A stretch of 64,000 nucleotides of DNA from GCA-2748575 sp965222725 (GCA_965222725.1 OZ244969.1:2666001-2730000); one strand, 5' to 3'. Counted from the stretch's first letter, positions 26,302 to 35,735 are shown. Notes: generated from the sequence alone by a model not told the origin. A program made the numbers and translations.

Positions 26302-26346
26302 TACCGAGTGGACTATTACCGAGTGGACTTTTACTAAGTGGATATG
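26287..26346 (+). repeat. 15-bp tandem repeat across the lpxB/rnhB junction
   Basis: About four degenerate copies of ACCGAGTGGACTATT (period 15) run from the lpxB C-terminal codons through the gap. In the rnhB frame the unit reads T-E-W-T-x without a stop, so if initiation occurred at TTG 26282 the repeats would form an N-terminal extension. Confidence 0.75.
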
Positions 26347-26350
26347 GACC

Positions 26351-26953
26351 ATGCAAGATGCCTTTAATTTTTCTCCGGGGCAGCTGATTGCCGGTGTGGA
26401 TGAAGTGGGCCGTGGTCCTCTGGCAGGCGCCGTGGTGGCTGCAGCGGTGATTCTGGACCCACAAAACCCTATTGCCGGCCTCACGGACTCCAAAAAGCTC
26501 ACCGAAAAGAAGCGTGACGCCCTGTTCGACGAAATTCAGGAGAAGGCACTGGCCTATGCCATCGGCCGGGCCGAGGTGGAGGAAATAGACGCCATCAATA
26601 TCCTGCAGGCCAGTATGCTGGCCATGAAGCGGGCGGTGGAGCAGCTGTCGCCGGCGGCGGAATACGCCCTGGTTGATGGCAACCGGGTACCGGAGTTACC
26701 CTGTCCCTGTGAACCTATTATCAAGGGTGATCTTACCGAACCTGCCATATCGGCGGCGTCTATCCTGGCCAAGGTCACCCGGGACCGGGAAATGGTGCTG
26801 CTGGATGAGCAGTATCCGGGGTACGGGCTGGCAAAGCACAAAGGCTACCCGACTAAAGATCATATGCAGGCGCTGCAAACGCTGGGGCCCAGCATTATTC
26901 ACCGGCGCTCCTTCGGGCCGGTAAAGCAGTATCTGGTTCAGGCCGAAAGCTAG
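26351..26953 (+). CDS. rnhB: Ribonuclease HII
   Basis: RNase HII removes ribonucleotides from RNA-DNA hybrids and misincorporated ribonucleotides in DNA. The active-site motif is IAGVDEVGRGPLAG with the D-E pair. Further acidic and structural motifs are DSKKL, ALVDGN and SAASILAKVTRD. The ATG at 26351 gives 200 residues, the family norm. An upstream in-frame TTG at 26282 would add 23 repeat-encoded residues and is disfavoured. dnaE follows 26 bases later, as in many gammaproteobacteria. Confidence 0.95.
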   Translation: MQDAFNFSPGQLIAGVDEVGRGPLAGAVVAAAVILDPQNPIAGLTDSKKLTEKKRDALFDEIQEKALAYAIGRAEVEEIDAINILQASMLAMKRAVEQLSPAAEYALVDGNRVPELPCPCEPIIKGDLTEPAISAASILAKVTRDREMVLLDEQYPGYGLAKHKGYPTKDHMQALQTLGPSIIHRRSFGPVKQYLVQAES

Positions 26954-26979
26954 AATAATAAGACGACTACGATACCCAT

Positions 26980-29900
26980 ATGACGATACAAAACAGCTTC
27001 GTTCATCTTCGCCTGCACACCGAGTTTTCCCTGGTGGATGGCCTGGTGCGTATCAAACCGCTGATCAAAAAAGTGGCCGAGCAAAAAATGCCGGCGGTGG
27101 CCATGACGGATGTCTGCAACATGTTTGCTGCGGTCAAGTTTCAGCGGGCCTGCGAAGGCGCGGGCATAAAGCCGTTGATGGGTGTGGATGTTTTGGTGGA
27201 ATCCCGGGATCCGAACGATCCCCCCAGCTTTATGGTGTTACTGGCGCAAAGTCTGGACGGCTACCGTAATCTCACCGAGCTGGTGTCCGAAGCCTATCTG
27301 TCCGGCCAGGGCAGTGGCAAACCGATCGCGTCACGGGAATGGCTGAAAAACAAATCCGGCGGTTTGATCTGTCTGTCCGGCGGCAAGCTGGGAGAAATCG
27401 GCCAGGCCCTGATCAATGACAAACCGGAAAAAGCCCGTGCCGCCCTGCGGGACATGATGGAATTTTTCCCCGGTCGGTTTTATCTGGAATTACAACGCAC
27501 CAGCCGGGCCGATGACGAAACCTACGTGCATAAAGCCGTAGACCTGGCGGCAGAGTTTGATTGCCCGGTAGTGGCCACCAACGATGTCCGCTTTCTGGAT
27601 CGCGACGATTTTGAAGCCCATGAAGTGCGCGTTTGCATCAAGGAAGGCTGGACCCTGGAAGACAACAGCCGCAAACGCAGTTACAGCGAAGAGCAGTACC
27701 TGAAATCCCCGGAAGAAATGATTGAGCTGTTTTCCGATATCCCCGAAGCCATCGAAAACACCATCGAAATCGCCCGCCGCTGCTCTCTGGAAATCCCCCT
27801 CGGTACCTATTACCTGCCGGACTATCCCGTACCGGAAGGTATGACCATCGATTCCTATCTGGAGCACACCGCCAGAGAAGGTCTGGAAGAACGCCTGGAA
27901 TTTCTGTTCGATAAAAACAGTCCCGATTTTGCTGAAATCCGCAAACCCTACGATGAACGTTTGCAGATAGAGCTGGACGTGATTAACCAGATGGGATTCC
28001 CCGGCTACTTTCTTATCGTTGCCGACTTTATCCAGTGGGCCAAAAACAATGGCGTGCCCGTAGGCCCGGGGCGGGGTTCCGGTGCCGGCTCGCTGGTGGC
28101 CTATGCGATAAAAATTACCGACCTGGATCCGCTGGAATACGATCTGCTGTTCGAACGCTTTCTTAACCCGGAACGGGTATCCATGCCCGACTTTGACGTG
28201 GACTTCTGCATGGACGGCCGCGATCGGGTGATTGATTACGTGGCGGAAAAATACGGCCGCAATGCGGTATGTCAGATTATTACCTACGGCACCATGGCGG
28301 CCAAAGCGGTGGTGCGGGATGTGGGCCGGGTACAGGGTCGCTCCTATGGTTTTGTGGATCGCATTGCCAAACTGATTCCCTTTGAAGTGGGCATGACCCT
28401 GACCAAGGCCATGGAGCAGGAAGAGCAGCTCAAGGAACTCTACGACAACGACGAAGATGTTCACGAATTGCTGTCCATGGCGCTCAAGCTGGAAGGTATT
28501 ACCCGTAACGTGGGTAAGCACGCCGGTGGTGTTGTGATTGCACCCTCCAAGCTGACGGACTATGTGCCGCTATACTGCGACGAGGAAGGCAACAACCTGG
28601 TGACCCAGTTCGACAAGGACGATGTGGAGTCCGCCGGTCTGGTGAAGTTTGACTTCCTCGGTCTGCGTACGCTCACCATCGTGGACTGGGCATTGCAGAC
28701 CATCAATCCCCGCCTGGAAAAACAGGGCCAGGATCCCATCGATATCATGGCCATTCCTCTGGACGACCAGCCCACCTTTCAGCTGTTAAAGCGGGCGGAA
28801 ACCACCGCCGTGTTCCAGCTGGAATCCCGCGGTATGAAGGATCTGATCAAACGCCTGCAACCCAGTTCCTTTGAAGATATCGTGGCACTGGTGGCACTGT
28901 TCCGGCCCGGTCCGCTGGGCTCCGGCATGGTAGACGACTTTATTGCCCGTAAGCACGGTCGTCAGAAAGTGGATTACCCCCACCCGGATCTGAAAGAAGT
29001 ACTGGATACCACCTACGGTACGATTCTCTATCAGGAACAGGTCATGCTGATTCCCCAGGTGCTGGCGGACTTTACCCTGGGCGGCGCTGACTTGCTGCGG
29101 CGAGCCATGGGTAAAAAGAAAGCCGATGTTATGGCGCAGCAACGGGCCGTGTTTGTGGAAGGCTGCGACAAAAACGGCATTTCCGAAAAGCTGGCCACCG
29201 AAATCTTCGACACCATGGAAGAATTCGCCAAGTACGGTTTTAACAAATCCCACTCCGCAGCCTATGCACTGGTGTCCTACCAAACCGCCTGGCTCAAGGC
29301 CCATTACCCGGCCGGCTTTATGGCGGCAGTGCTGTCGGCGGATATGCACAACACCGACAAGGTGGTAACCCTGATCGATGAATGCAATTCCATGAAACTG
29401 GATATTGTGCCACCGGGGGTGAATGAAAGTTCCTACAAATTTACCGTGAATGATGCCGGCCAGATCGTGTATGGGCTGGGTGCCATCAAAGGCCTGGGTG
29501 AAGGCCCCATCGAAGCCATTCTGGAAGCGCGCTACAGTGGTGAACGCTTCAAGGATCTGTTTGAGTTCTGTCGTCGCATCGACCTGAAAAAAATCAATCG
29601 CCGTTCCATGGAAGCTCTGGTTAAAGCCGGTGCGCTGGATGAACTGGGCCCGGACCGGGCAACCCTGATGGCCAGCCTGGAAGAGGCCACCAAAGCGGCG
29701 GAGCAGCATGCCGCCAATGAAGACGCCGGCATGGGTGATCTGTTCGGTGAAATTATTGAAACCGAATCCAGCGGCGGCGACTGGATAACCGTGCGTCCCT
29801 GGAGCGACGATGAACGCCTGCAGGGTGAAAAGGAAACCCTGGGCCTGTACCTGACCGGTCACCCTATTGACCAGTATCTGGAAGAACTCAGCAACTTTAC

Positions 29901-30453
29901 CTCGTCACGCATCAACGACGTGAAACCCGGTAACAGCCGGGATTCACGCACCGTGATTGCCGGGCTGGTGATCGCCATGCGGGTGATGCGCAACAAGCGT
30001 GGCGATCGCATGTGCTTTATGACACTGGATGACAAAAGTGGCCGGCTGGAAGTGTCCGTGTTTGCCGATACCTACGAACAGTACAAGGATCTGATTCTCA
30101 AAGATGCCGTGCTGGTGGTGGAAGGCGAAGTGAGTAACGACGAATACTCCGGCGGCCTGAAAATGGTGACCCGCAAATGTTTCAGTATCGGTCAGGCACG
30201 GGAAAACTATGCCCGTATGCTCACGGTATCGGTGGAGCAAAACCGGGCGCAGAACGGCTTTGCCCAGGATTTTGAGAAACTTGTCAGTCAGTATCGCGAT
30301 GGCGATTGTCGGATGCGGATCGACTATCAGCGGGAAGGGGCCAAGGCCCGCTTTTATCTGAATGAGGAATGGAAAGTCCGCCCGGCACCGGAGCTGATCG
30401 AAGGCCTGGAAACCCTGTGCGGGGAAAAATCCATTTCCGTGCAGTACCGCTGA
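26980..30453 (+). CDS. dnaE: DNA polymerase III alpha subunit
   Basis: This is the replicative polymerase catalytic subunit. An N-terminal PHP domain (FVHLRLHTEFSLVDG) is followed by the polymerase core with the catalytic aspartates in PDFDVDFCMDGR. The fingers carry GKHAGGVVIAPSKL. Next come the helix-hairpin-helix and beta-clamp region, then an OB fold near residues 970-1060 (VIAGLVIAMRVMRNKRGDRM). Length is 1157, near E. coli's 1160. No strong SD is visible before the ATG. Confidence 0.98.
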   Translation: MTIQNSFVHLRLHTEFSLVDGLVRIKPLIKKVAEQKMPAVAMTDVCNMFAAVKFQRACEGAGIKPLMGVDVLVESRDPNDPPSFMVLLAQSLDGYRNLTELVSEAYLSGQGSGKPIASREWLKNKSGGLICLSGGKLGEIGQALINDKPEKARAALRDMMEFFPGRFYLELQRTSRADDETYVHKAVDLAAEFDCPVVATNDVRFLDRDDFEAHEVRVCIKEGWTLEDNSRKRSYSEEQYLKSPEEMIELFSDIPEAIENTIEIARRCSLEIPLGTYYLPDYPVPEGMTIDSYLEHTAREGLEERLEFLFDKNSPDFAEIRKPYDERLQIELDVINQMGFPGYFLIVADFIQWAKNNGVPVGPGRGSGAGSLVAYAIKITDLDPLEYDLLFERFLNPERVSMPDFDVDFCMDGRDRVIDYVAEKYGRNAVCQIITYGTMAAKAVVRDVGRVQGRSYGFVDRIAKLIPFEVGMTLTKAMEQEEQLKELYDNDEDVHELLSMALKLEGITRNVGKHAGGVVIAPSKLTDYVPLYCDEEGNNLVTQFDKDDVESAGLVKFDFLGLRTLTIVDWALQTINPRLEKQGQDPIDIMAIPLDDQPTFQLLKRAETTAVFQLESRGMKDLIKRLQPSSFEDIVALVALFRPGPLGSGMVDDFIARKHGRQKVDYPHPDLKEVLDTTYGTILYQEQVMLIPQVLADFTLGGADLLRRAMGKKKADVMAQQRAVFVEGCDKNGISEKLATEIFDTMEEFAKYGFNKSHSAAYALVSYQTAWLKAHYPAGFMAAVLSADMHNTDKVVTLIDECNSMKLDIVPPGVNESSYKFTVNDAGQIVYGLGAIKGLGEGPIEAILEARYSGERFKDLFEFCRRIDLKKINRRSMEALVKAGALDELGPDRATLMASLEEATKAAEQHAANEDAGMGDLFGEIIETESSGGDWITVRPWSDDERLQGEKETLGLYLTGHPIDQYLEELSNFTSSRINDVKPGNSRDSRTVIAGLVIAMRVMRNKRGDRMCFMTLDDKSGRLEVSVFADTYEQYKDLILKDAVLVVEGEVSNDEYSGGLKMVTRKCFSIGQARENYARMLTVSVEQNRAQNGFAQDFEKLVSQYRDGDCRMRIDYQREGAKARFYLNEEWKVRPAPELIEGLETLCGEKSISVQYR

Positions 30454-30598
30454 TGCTGTCGACAGAAAGCAACCCGAAACAATTTGCTACGAATTAGCGG
30501 GGCGGGCAGCGGTTCCCCGCTCGACACCTTACAGTGGCTGACGTAAGGTTAAAGACCCCGTGTTTATAACTAGAATGAGTAGTCGTTGAGGCGAGTTT

Positions 30599-31552
30599 AT
30601 GAACCCCAACTTTTTGGATTTTGAACAACCCATTGCCGAACTTGAATCGAAGATCGAAGAGCTGCGTGCAGTGGGCGATGACACGGAGCTTAATATCGGT
30701 GAGGAGATTCAGCAGCTGCAAGCCAAAAGCCAGGAGCTGACCAACTCCATCTTCTCGGACCTGAGCGCCTGGCAGGTATCGCAACTGTCCCGCCATCCCC
30801 AGCGCCCCTATACCCTGGATTATATCGAGCGGATTTTTACAGATTTTGATGAGATGCACGGGGACAGAACCTTTGCGGATGATCCTGCTATTGTGGGTGG
30901 CGTTGGCCGGCTCAACGATGAGCCGGTGATGATTATCGGTCATCAGAAAGGCCGTGCCGTTAAGGAAAAGGTTCACCGCAATTTTGGCATGCCCAAGCCG
31001 GAAGGTTATCGCAAGGCGTTGCGCCTGATGGAAACGGCGGAGCGTTTCAAACTGCCGGTTCTGACATTTATTGATACCCCCGGTGCCTACCCGGGCATTG
31101 GTGCCGAGGAACGGGGCCAGAGTGAAGCTATTGCCCGCAATCTGCTGGTGATGTCGGCATTGAAGGTTCCGGTTATTTCCACCGTGATTGGTGAGGGTGG
31201 TTCCGGTGGTGCGCTGGCTATCGGGGTGTGCGATACCCTGCTGATGCTCAAGTTCAGCACCTACTCTGTTATTTCTCCCGAAGGTTGTGCCTCTATTCTC
31301 TGGAAAAGCGCGGAGCATGCACCCCTGGCGGCCGAAGCCATGGGGCTGACCGCATCGCGTTTGTTTGAGCTGGGTCTGGTGGACCGGGTGATCGACGAAC
31401 CCTTGGGTGGCGCTCACCGCGATCACGATACCATGGCCGCTGCCATTAAATCCGCACTTACCGATTCCCTGGATCGCCTTAACAGTAAATCCACCGATCA
31501 GCTGCTGCAGGATCGCTATCAACGCCTGATGAGCTTTGGCTATTCCGGCTGA
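30599..31552 (+). CDS. accA: Acetyl-CoA carboxylase carboxyltransferase alpha subunit
   Basis: AccA and AccD form the carboxyltransferase that makes malonyl-CoA for fatty acid synthesis. The 317-residue product starts MNPNFLDFEQPIAELESKIEE and has the crotonase-like core with DTPGAYPGIGAEERGQSEAI and GEGGSGGALAIG. GAGG lies upstream. The 145-base gap after dnaE contains an AGCGGGG/CCCCGCT hairpin (30496-30521). The next gene (31558) starts only 5 bases after the stop. Confidence 0.97.
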   Translation: MNPNFLDFEQPIAELESKIEELRAVGDDTELNIGEEIQQLQAKSQELTNSIFSDLSAWQVSQLSRHPQRPYTLDYIERIFTDFDEMHGDRTFADDPAIVGGVGRLNDEPVMIIGHQKGRAVKEKVHRNFGMPKPEGYRKALRLMETAERFKLPVLTFIDTPGAYPGIGAEERGQSEAIARNLLVMSALKVPVISTVIGEGGSGGALAIGVCDTLLMLKFSTYSVISPEGCASILWKSAEHAPLAAEAMGLTASRLFELGLVDRVIDEPLGGAHRDHDTMAAAIKSALTDSLDRLNSKSTDQLLQDRYQRLMSFGYSG

Positions 31553-31557
31553 CTTTC

Positions 31558-32349
31558 ATGCCCGCTGAACTTTTTATCTTCCCGGTTCTGGGAGTTGCCG
31601 CCGGCTTGATCGCGGGGCTCCTGGGTCTGGGAGGCGGCATTATTGTGGTGCCGGTACTGATCTTTACTTTTTCCCTGCTCGGCTTTGCCGATAACGTGGC
31701 CACCCATATGGCAGTGGGCACCTCGCTGGCCACCATTGTGATCACTTCCTTCGGTTCGATCCGGCAACACCATGCCAAAGGTGCGGTGCGCTGGGATATA
31801 TTCCGTTTTCTGGCCATTGGCCTGGTAATAGGCGCGCTGGCCGGCGCAGAGGTGGCGGACTGGATGGACGGCCGCCTGCTGCAGATTCTGTTTGGTGTGT
31901 TCGCTATTGCGATTGCCCTGCAGATGGTGGCGGGCTTCAAACCCCATCCCAATCGCGATGTGCCCGGAGCTATCGGCCTCGGGATTGCCGGTGTGGTGGT
32001 GGGGCTGGCTTCCGCTATTTTCGGCATCGGCGGGGGTTCGCTCACGGTGCCTTACCTCACCTGGTGCAACGTAAAAATGCAGCACGCGGTCGGCACTTCC
32101 AGTGCCGGTGGCATGCCCATTGCCATTGCCGGAGCCCTGGGGTTTATCTGGGCGGGCTGGGATGCACAACAACTGCCTCAGTACAGCGTGGGTTATGTGT
32201 ATCTGCCGGCACTGCTGGGCATTGGCATTACCAGTGTTATCTTTGCTCAGGTGGGTGCCCGGTTCGCTCACCGCATTCCGGCACAAACCCTTAAAAAATG
32301 CTTCGGTGTGATTCTGGTGCTGGTGGGTATCAAGCTGATACTGGGCTGA
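31558..32349 (+). CDS. TSUP/TauE-SafE family membrane permease
   Basis: The 263-residue hydrophobic protein has about eight membrane helices in two halves. Each half opens with a Gly-rich motif (GLLGLGGGIIVVPVL and AIFGIGGGSLTVPYL), the hallmark of the TSUP (TauE/SafE, DUF81) family. Members export sulfite, sulfoacetate or other small organosulfur anions; the substrate cannot be told here. It starts 5 bases after accA, so it is read with it, although accA gives no functional clue. Confidence 0.88.
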   Translation: MPAELFIFPVLGVAAGLIAGLLGLGGGIIVVPVLIFTFSLLGFADNVATHMAVGTSLATIVITSFGSIRQHHAKGAVRWDIFRFLAIGLVIGALAGAEVADWMDGRLLQILFGVFAIAIALQMVAGFKPHPNRDVPGAIGLGIAGVVVGLASAIFGIGGGSLTVPYLTWCNVKMQHAVGTSSAGGMPIAIAGALGFIWAGWDAQQLPQYSVGYVYLPALLGIGITSVIFAQVGARFAHRIPAQTLKKCFGVILVLVGIKLILG

Positions 32350-32387
32350 GGCCGCAGCAGTTCCGGGTTTTTACCTGAATGAGTCGG

Positions 32388-32422
32388 TTGGCATTGCAAA
32401 ATTAATGTCATAAATTGGTCAT
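32388..32422 (+). promoter_or_regulatory. Promoter with overlapping Pho-box-like repeat
   Basis: TTGGCA (32388-32393) and TAAATT (32411-32416) are spaced 17 bases. Overlapping them, ATGTCAT (32405-32411), AAAT and TGGTCAT (32416-32422) match the PhoB consensus heptamer-4-heptamer at 15 of 18 positions. Because the box covers the -10, repression or a second promoter is possible. Confidence 0.4.
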
Positions 32423-32484
32423 ACAATCGTTACCTCGTTTTAATCCTCTCCGGGCAGCACCGGAGTCAATGGAGATTGCATTAC

Positions 32485-33159
32485 ATGGGAATTCCGCTGT
32501 TCACCGTTCGTTACTTTTCAGTCATTGTCCTGGCTGTTGCCGGCCTGCTGGCCGCTGGTTGTTCCACCCAGCAATATCATGACTGGTACGAAGGCAAGGC
32601 CGCCAGTGCTGCCGTGCTCAAGTCCTATAAAACGGTTCTGGTCGAGGCTATTGATGGCCGTGATGCCGGCACCGCTTTTATCGGCCAGCAGCACAGTTAT
32701 GAACTGGCACCGGGGCCGCACACAGTGGTGGTAACCTATGCCGACATGTATGACCTGACTGCCGATGATTTTGAAAAAGTGGAATCGGGTCCGGTAAAAA
32801 TTCAGTTTACTGCGCAAGCCGGTAAAACCTACCAGTTGAGCCACGAACCGGTGGATGGTGTGGATGCAGCCAAAGCCTTTGCCAAAAAACCGGAGCTGGC
32901 AATTCTTGATACGGCCACTGGCCAGCCGGTTGAAACCAGTGTGGAATATGCCATGCCCAAGCGCCTGCTACCCACCATCCGTTTTGCCAGTGAGGAAGAA
33001 AAGGTATTTGCCAGTGATTATCAGGCAGAAGCCGGCACTGCTGAACCCCGGCTGGCAGGAAAAGACGATTTGTCGGCGCTGAAAATGCTGCAGTTTTCCT
33101 GGGAGCAGGCCTCCCCCGAAGAGCGGGAAACCTTTTTACAGTGGATTGAAAAAAAGTGA
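32485..33159 (+). CDS. DUF2057-like lipoprotein
   Basis: ATG at 32485 begins a lipoprotein signal with lipobox LLAAGC, and the mature chain starts CSTQQYHDWYEG. An in-frame TTG at 32476 is also possible. A beta-rich middle (LAPGPHTVVVTYADM; AQAGKTYQLSH) and the C-terminal LKMLQFSWEQASPEERETFL block resemble the DUF2057/YccT family of periplasmic or surface proteins. The residue after Cys is Ser, so outer-membrane sorting by Lol is expected. Function unknown. A strong bidirectional terminator follows. Confidence 0.7.
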   Translation: MGIPLFTVRYFSVIVLAVAGLLAAGCSTQQYHDWYEGKAASAAVLKSYKTVLVEAIDGRDAGTAFIGQQHSYELAPGPHTVVVTYADMYDLTADDFEKVESGPVKIQFTAQAGKTYQLSHEPVDGVDAAKAFAKKPELAILDTATGQPVETSVEYAMPKRLLPTIRFASEEEKVFASDYQAEAGTAEPRLAGKDDLSALKMLQFSWEQASPEERETFLQWIEKK

Positions 33160-33203
33160 TAAACGGGCGTAAGCCTGCTGCGGCATAATTTCCGATGCAA
33201 TAA

Positions 33204-33233
33204 AAAACGGCGGGGCTGATCCCCGCCGTTTTT
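33204..33233. terminator. Bidirectional intrinsic terminator
   Basis: AAAACGGCGGGG (33204-33215) and CCCCGCCGTTTT (33221-33232) form a 12-bp stem with a five-base loop, with runs on both sides. It ends both the lipoprotein gene and the convergent beta-oxidation gene. Confidence 0.9.
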
Positions 33234-33264
33234 GTTTATCATGAGCTTCAGCTTATCGGCGGCG

Positions 33265-35379
33265 TCAGGCGCCAGTCGCCGAACCCTGCCATTTGCTGAT
33301 CTTGCCGTCAGACTCCGCCAGTTCCACCAGCAGGTTGGCCGGGGTCCATTCTGCTCCCAGTGTCCGTTCCATGTCCCGCAGATCTTCTACCAGTTGCTTG
33401 GCGCCAATCTGGTCGCCATAAAACATGGGGCCACCGCGATAGGCCGGGAACCCGTAACCGTAAATATAAACGATATCGATGTCGCTGCTGCGAATAGCGA
33501 TGCCTTCTTCCAGAATTTTGGCACCTTCATTGATCAAGGCATAAATGCAGCGTTTTACGATTTCCTCATCGGTAATCTCACGGCGGTTGATGCCCAGATC
33601 TGCACAGACGGTTTCAATAATGCCGGTTACTGCGTCGTCCGGCAGTGGCTTGCGGCTGCCTTCCTCGTAACAGTAAAAACCGGCGCCGTTTTTCTGGCCG
33701 TAGCGGCCCGCTTCGCACAGGGCATCTGCCACCTTGTCCACGTCCCGGGATTTGCCGGTTTTTTTCCGTTCCCGCCAGCCCAGATCCAGCCCCACCAGGT
33801 CATGCATGGCAAAGGGGCCCATATTCAGACCGAAATCCTGCAGGGCCTTGTCTATTTGCTGGGGCAGGGCGCCTTCCAGTAATAACTTGCCCGCCTGCTC
33901 CATATAGCGAAAGATCATGCGATTGCCGATAAAGCCGTGACAGTTGCCCGCCAGCACCGCTGCTTTTTTCAGTTTCTTGCCCAGCGACATGGTGGTGGCG
34001 ATCACCTCTTTTTCTGTGGTTTTTCCCCGCACCACTTCCAGTAACGGCATCACATTGGCGGGGCTGAAAAAGTGAGTGCCAATCACATCGCCGGGGCGCC
34101 GGGTTACTGCCGCAATCTCATCCACATCCAGAGCGGAGGTGTTGGTTGCCAGAATCGCCCCTGGTTTGGCCACCTTGTCCAGTGCGGTAAAAATCTCTTT
34201 TTTCAGCGCCATGTTTTCGAACACTGCTTCAATAATAATATCCGCGTCTTTCAGGTCATCGTAACTCAGGGTGCCTTCAATCAGTTGCAGCCGTTGATCC
34301 AGCGCTTCCGGTTTCAGTTTGCCTTTCCTGGCGGAGTTTTCGTAATTTTTGCGGATTATGCCCAGGCCTTTTTCCAGCCCTTCCTGATTCGCATCCACCA
34401 GCTTTACCGGAATACCTGCATTGGCAAAGCACATGGCAATACCGCCGCCCATGGTGCCGGCACCGATAACGGCTGCCTGCTGTATGTTGCGTTTAGGGGT
34501 GTCTTTGGGAATATCGGGAATCTTGGCGGCATTGCGTTCGTTAAAGAACACATGGATCAGCGCCTTGCGTTGCGGACTGCGGAAACATTTAAAAAAGTTC
34601 TCTGCTTCTTTCACCATTCCCTTATCGAAGTCTTCAATAGTAACGGCGGCTTCCACACACTGAATAATCCACTCGGGCGCGTCCTGGCCTTTGGCGATTT
34701 TTGCTGCCAGCTGGCGGGCCTGTTCAAAAATCTCCGGGTGTTCGCGATCGGTCTGGCCATGTTCTTTCATATCGCGGATTTTGCGGGTGGGGGTTGCCTG
34801 AGCCAGTATTTTTTCCGCAAAAGCCCTGGCACCCTGCAGCAGGTCACCTTCGATCACCTCATCGATAACACCCAGGGGCAGGGCTTTGGGGGCGGGCACA
34901 TGCTTGCCGGTAAGCATCATATCCAGAGCTGCCTGGGCACCGATTAAACGAGGCAGGCGCTGGGTGCCACCGGCACCGGGCAGTAACCCCAGTTTCACTT
35001 CCGGCAGGCCAAAAACAGCGGTGGGCACACTTACCCGGTAATCGCAGCACAGGGCTGTTTCCAATCCGCCTCCCAGCGCCGTGCCATTAATAGCAGCCAC
35101 GATGGGTTTGGGGCTCTGATCCATTTTGTTCAGCACGGCCGGCAGGGGCGCCCCCTCCATTTTGCCGCTGAATTCAGAAATATCAGCACCGGCAATAAAA
35201 GAGTCACCGGTACCGGTAATAATAATGGCGTTAACGCTGTCGTCGCTGAGAGCACTATCAATATGATCGTGCAGCCCCTGGCGTACGCCCGAGCTCAGCG
35301 CATTGACCGGCGGGTTATCAATAGAAAGAATGGCGATGTTGCCGTCAACCTGATAGTGGACCGTTCCCTTCAAGGCCAT
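33265..35379 (-). CDS. Enoyl-CoA hydratase/3-hydroxyacyl-CoA dehydrogenase, bifunctional
   Basis: This 704-residue fusion performs two steps of fatty acid beta-oxidation. The N-terminal crotonase domain (about 1-190) has oxyanion and glutamate motifs GTALGGGLETALCC and LPEVKLGLLPGAGGTQ. From about 297 the NAD domain begins with AAVIGAGTMGGGIAMCF; the catalytic His is in GTHFFSPANVMPLLEVV. Two C-terminal 3HCDH domains follow. The order and length match FadJ-like and peroxisomal (EHHADH-type) enzymes. AGGGGG precedes the ATG. No thiolase lies beside it, so it is a stand-alone gene. Confidence 0.9.
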   Translation of the reverse strand: MALKGTVHYQVDGNIAILSIDNPPVNALSSGVRQGLHDHIDSALSDDSVNAIIITGTGDSFIAGADISEFSGKMEGAPLPAVLNKMDQSPKPIVAAINGTALGGGLETALCCDYRVSVPTAVFGLPEVKLGLLPGAGGTQRLPRLIGAQAALDMMLTGKHVPAPKALPLGVIDEVIEGDLLQGARAFAEKILAQATPTRKIRDMKEHGQTDREHPEIFEQARQLAAKIAKGQDAPEWIIQCVEAAVTIEDFDKGMVKEAENFFKCFRSPQRKALIHVFFNERNAAKIPDIPKDTPKRNIQQAAVIGAGTMGGGIAMCFANAGIPVKLVDANQEGLEKGLGIIRKNYENSARKGKLKPEALDQRLQLIEGTLSYDDLKDADIIIEAVFENMALKKEIFTALDKVAKPGAILATNTSALDVDEIAAVTRRPGDVIGTHFFSPANVMPLLEVVRGKTTEKEVIATTMSLGKKLKKAAVLAGNCHGFIGNRMIFRYMEQAGKLLLEGALPQQIDKALQDFGLNMGPFAMHDLVGLDLGWRERKKTGKSRDVDKVADALCEAGRYGQKNGAGFYCYEEGSRKPLPDDAVTGIIETVCADLGINRREITDEEIVKRCIYALINEGAKILEEGIAIRSSDIDIVYIYGYGFPAYRGGPMFYGDQIGAKQLVEDLRDMERTLGAEWTPANLLVELAESDGKISKWQGSATGA

Positions 35380-35624
35380 GGAGTTCCCCCTTGCCTGTTG
35401 ATTGTTGTTGTATGGATCCAGTTACTGCAACTGACCGGGAAAACAGTAGCAACATTTACCGGCCAATGTCACAGGCGAAACCTGACAGATCAATGGCTCT
35501 GATTAACATCTGTTCATTATTTGAGCGAGATTCATAATTTTTTACGAATTTCGCACATATTGGGCGCAGTTTTACGGTGAAAGTGCACCATTTTGCAGCC
35601 AGTTGTTCTACTATTGCGATGGGT

Positions 35625-35658
35625 TTGTCATCGTTCTGACATACCGCTGAAATAAAGT
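35625..35658 (+). promoter_or_regulatory. Pho-box-like site 1 with -10
   Basis: TTGTCAT (35625-35631), four bases, and CTGACAT (35636-35642) fit the PhoB heptamer-4-heptamer pattern. Exactly 10 bases later is TAAAGT (35653-35658), a -10 element, the same spacing as in the E. coli phoA promoter. PhoB dependence is inference. Confidence 0.5.
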
Positions 35659-35701
35659 ACCAGCAGCTCAGTTGAATAACGGCAGTGATTCATTCAAAAG
35701 A

Positions 35702-35735
35702 ATGTCACACAAGTGTCACAGATGATCGTCATACT
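35702..35735 (+). promoter_or_regulatory. Pho-box-like site 2 with -10
   Basis: ATGTCAC (35702-35708), ACAA, GTGTCAC (35713-35719), then 10 bases and CATACT (35730-35735). A third, weaker unit TCGTCAT (35726-35732) continues the 11-base period but overlaps the -10. Transcription would begin near 35742, leaving a short leader to the ATG at 35798. Confidence 0.55.

Noticed and set aside
27490..28521. Long open frame opposite dnaE (343 codons, minus strand)
   Set aside because: It lies over the conserved polymerase core; antisense openness follows from the GC-biased third positions of dnaE.
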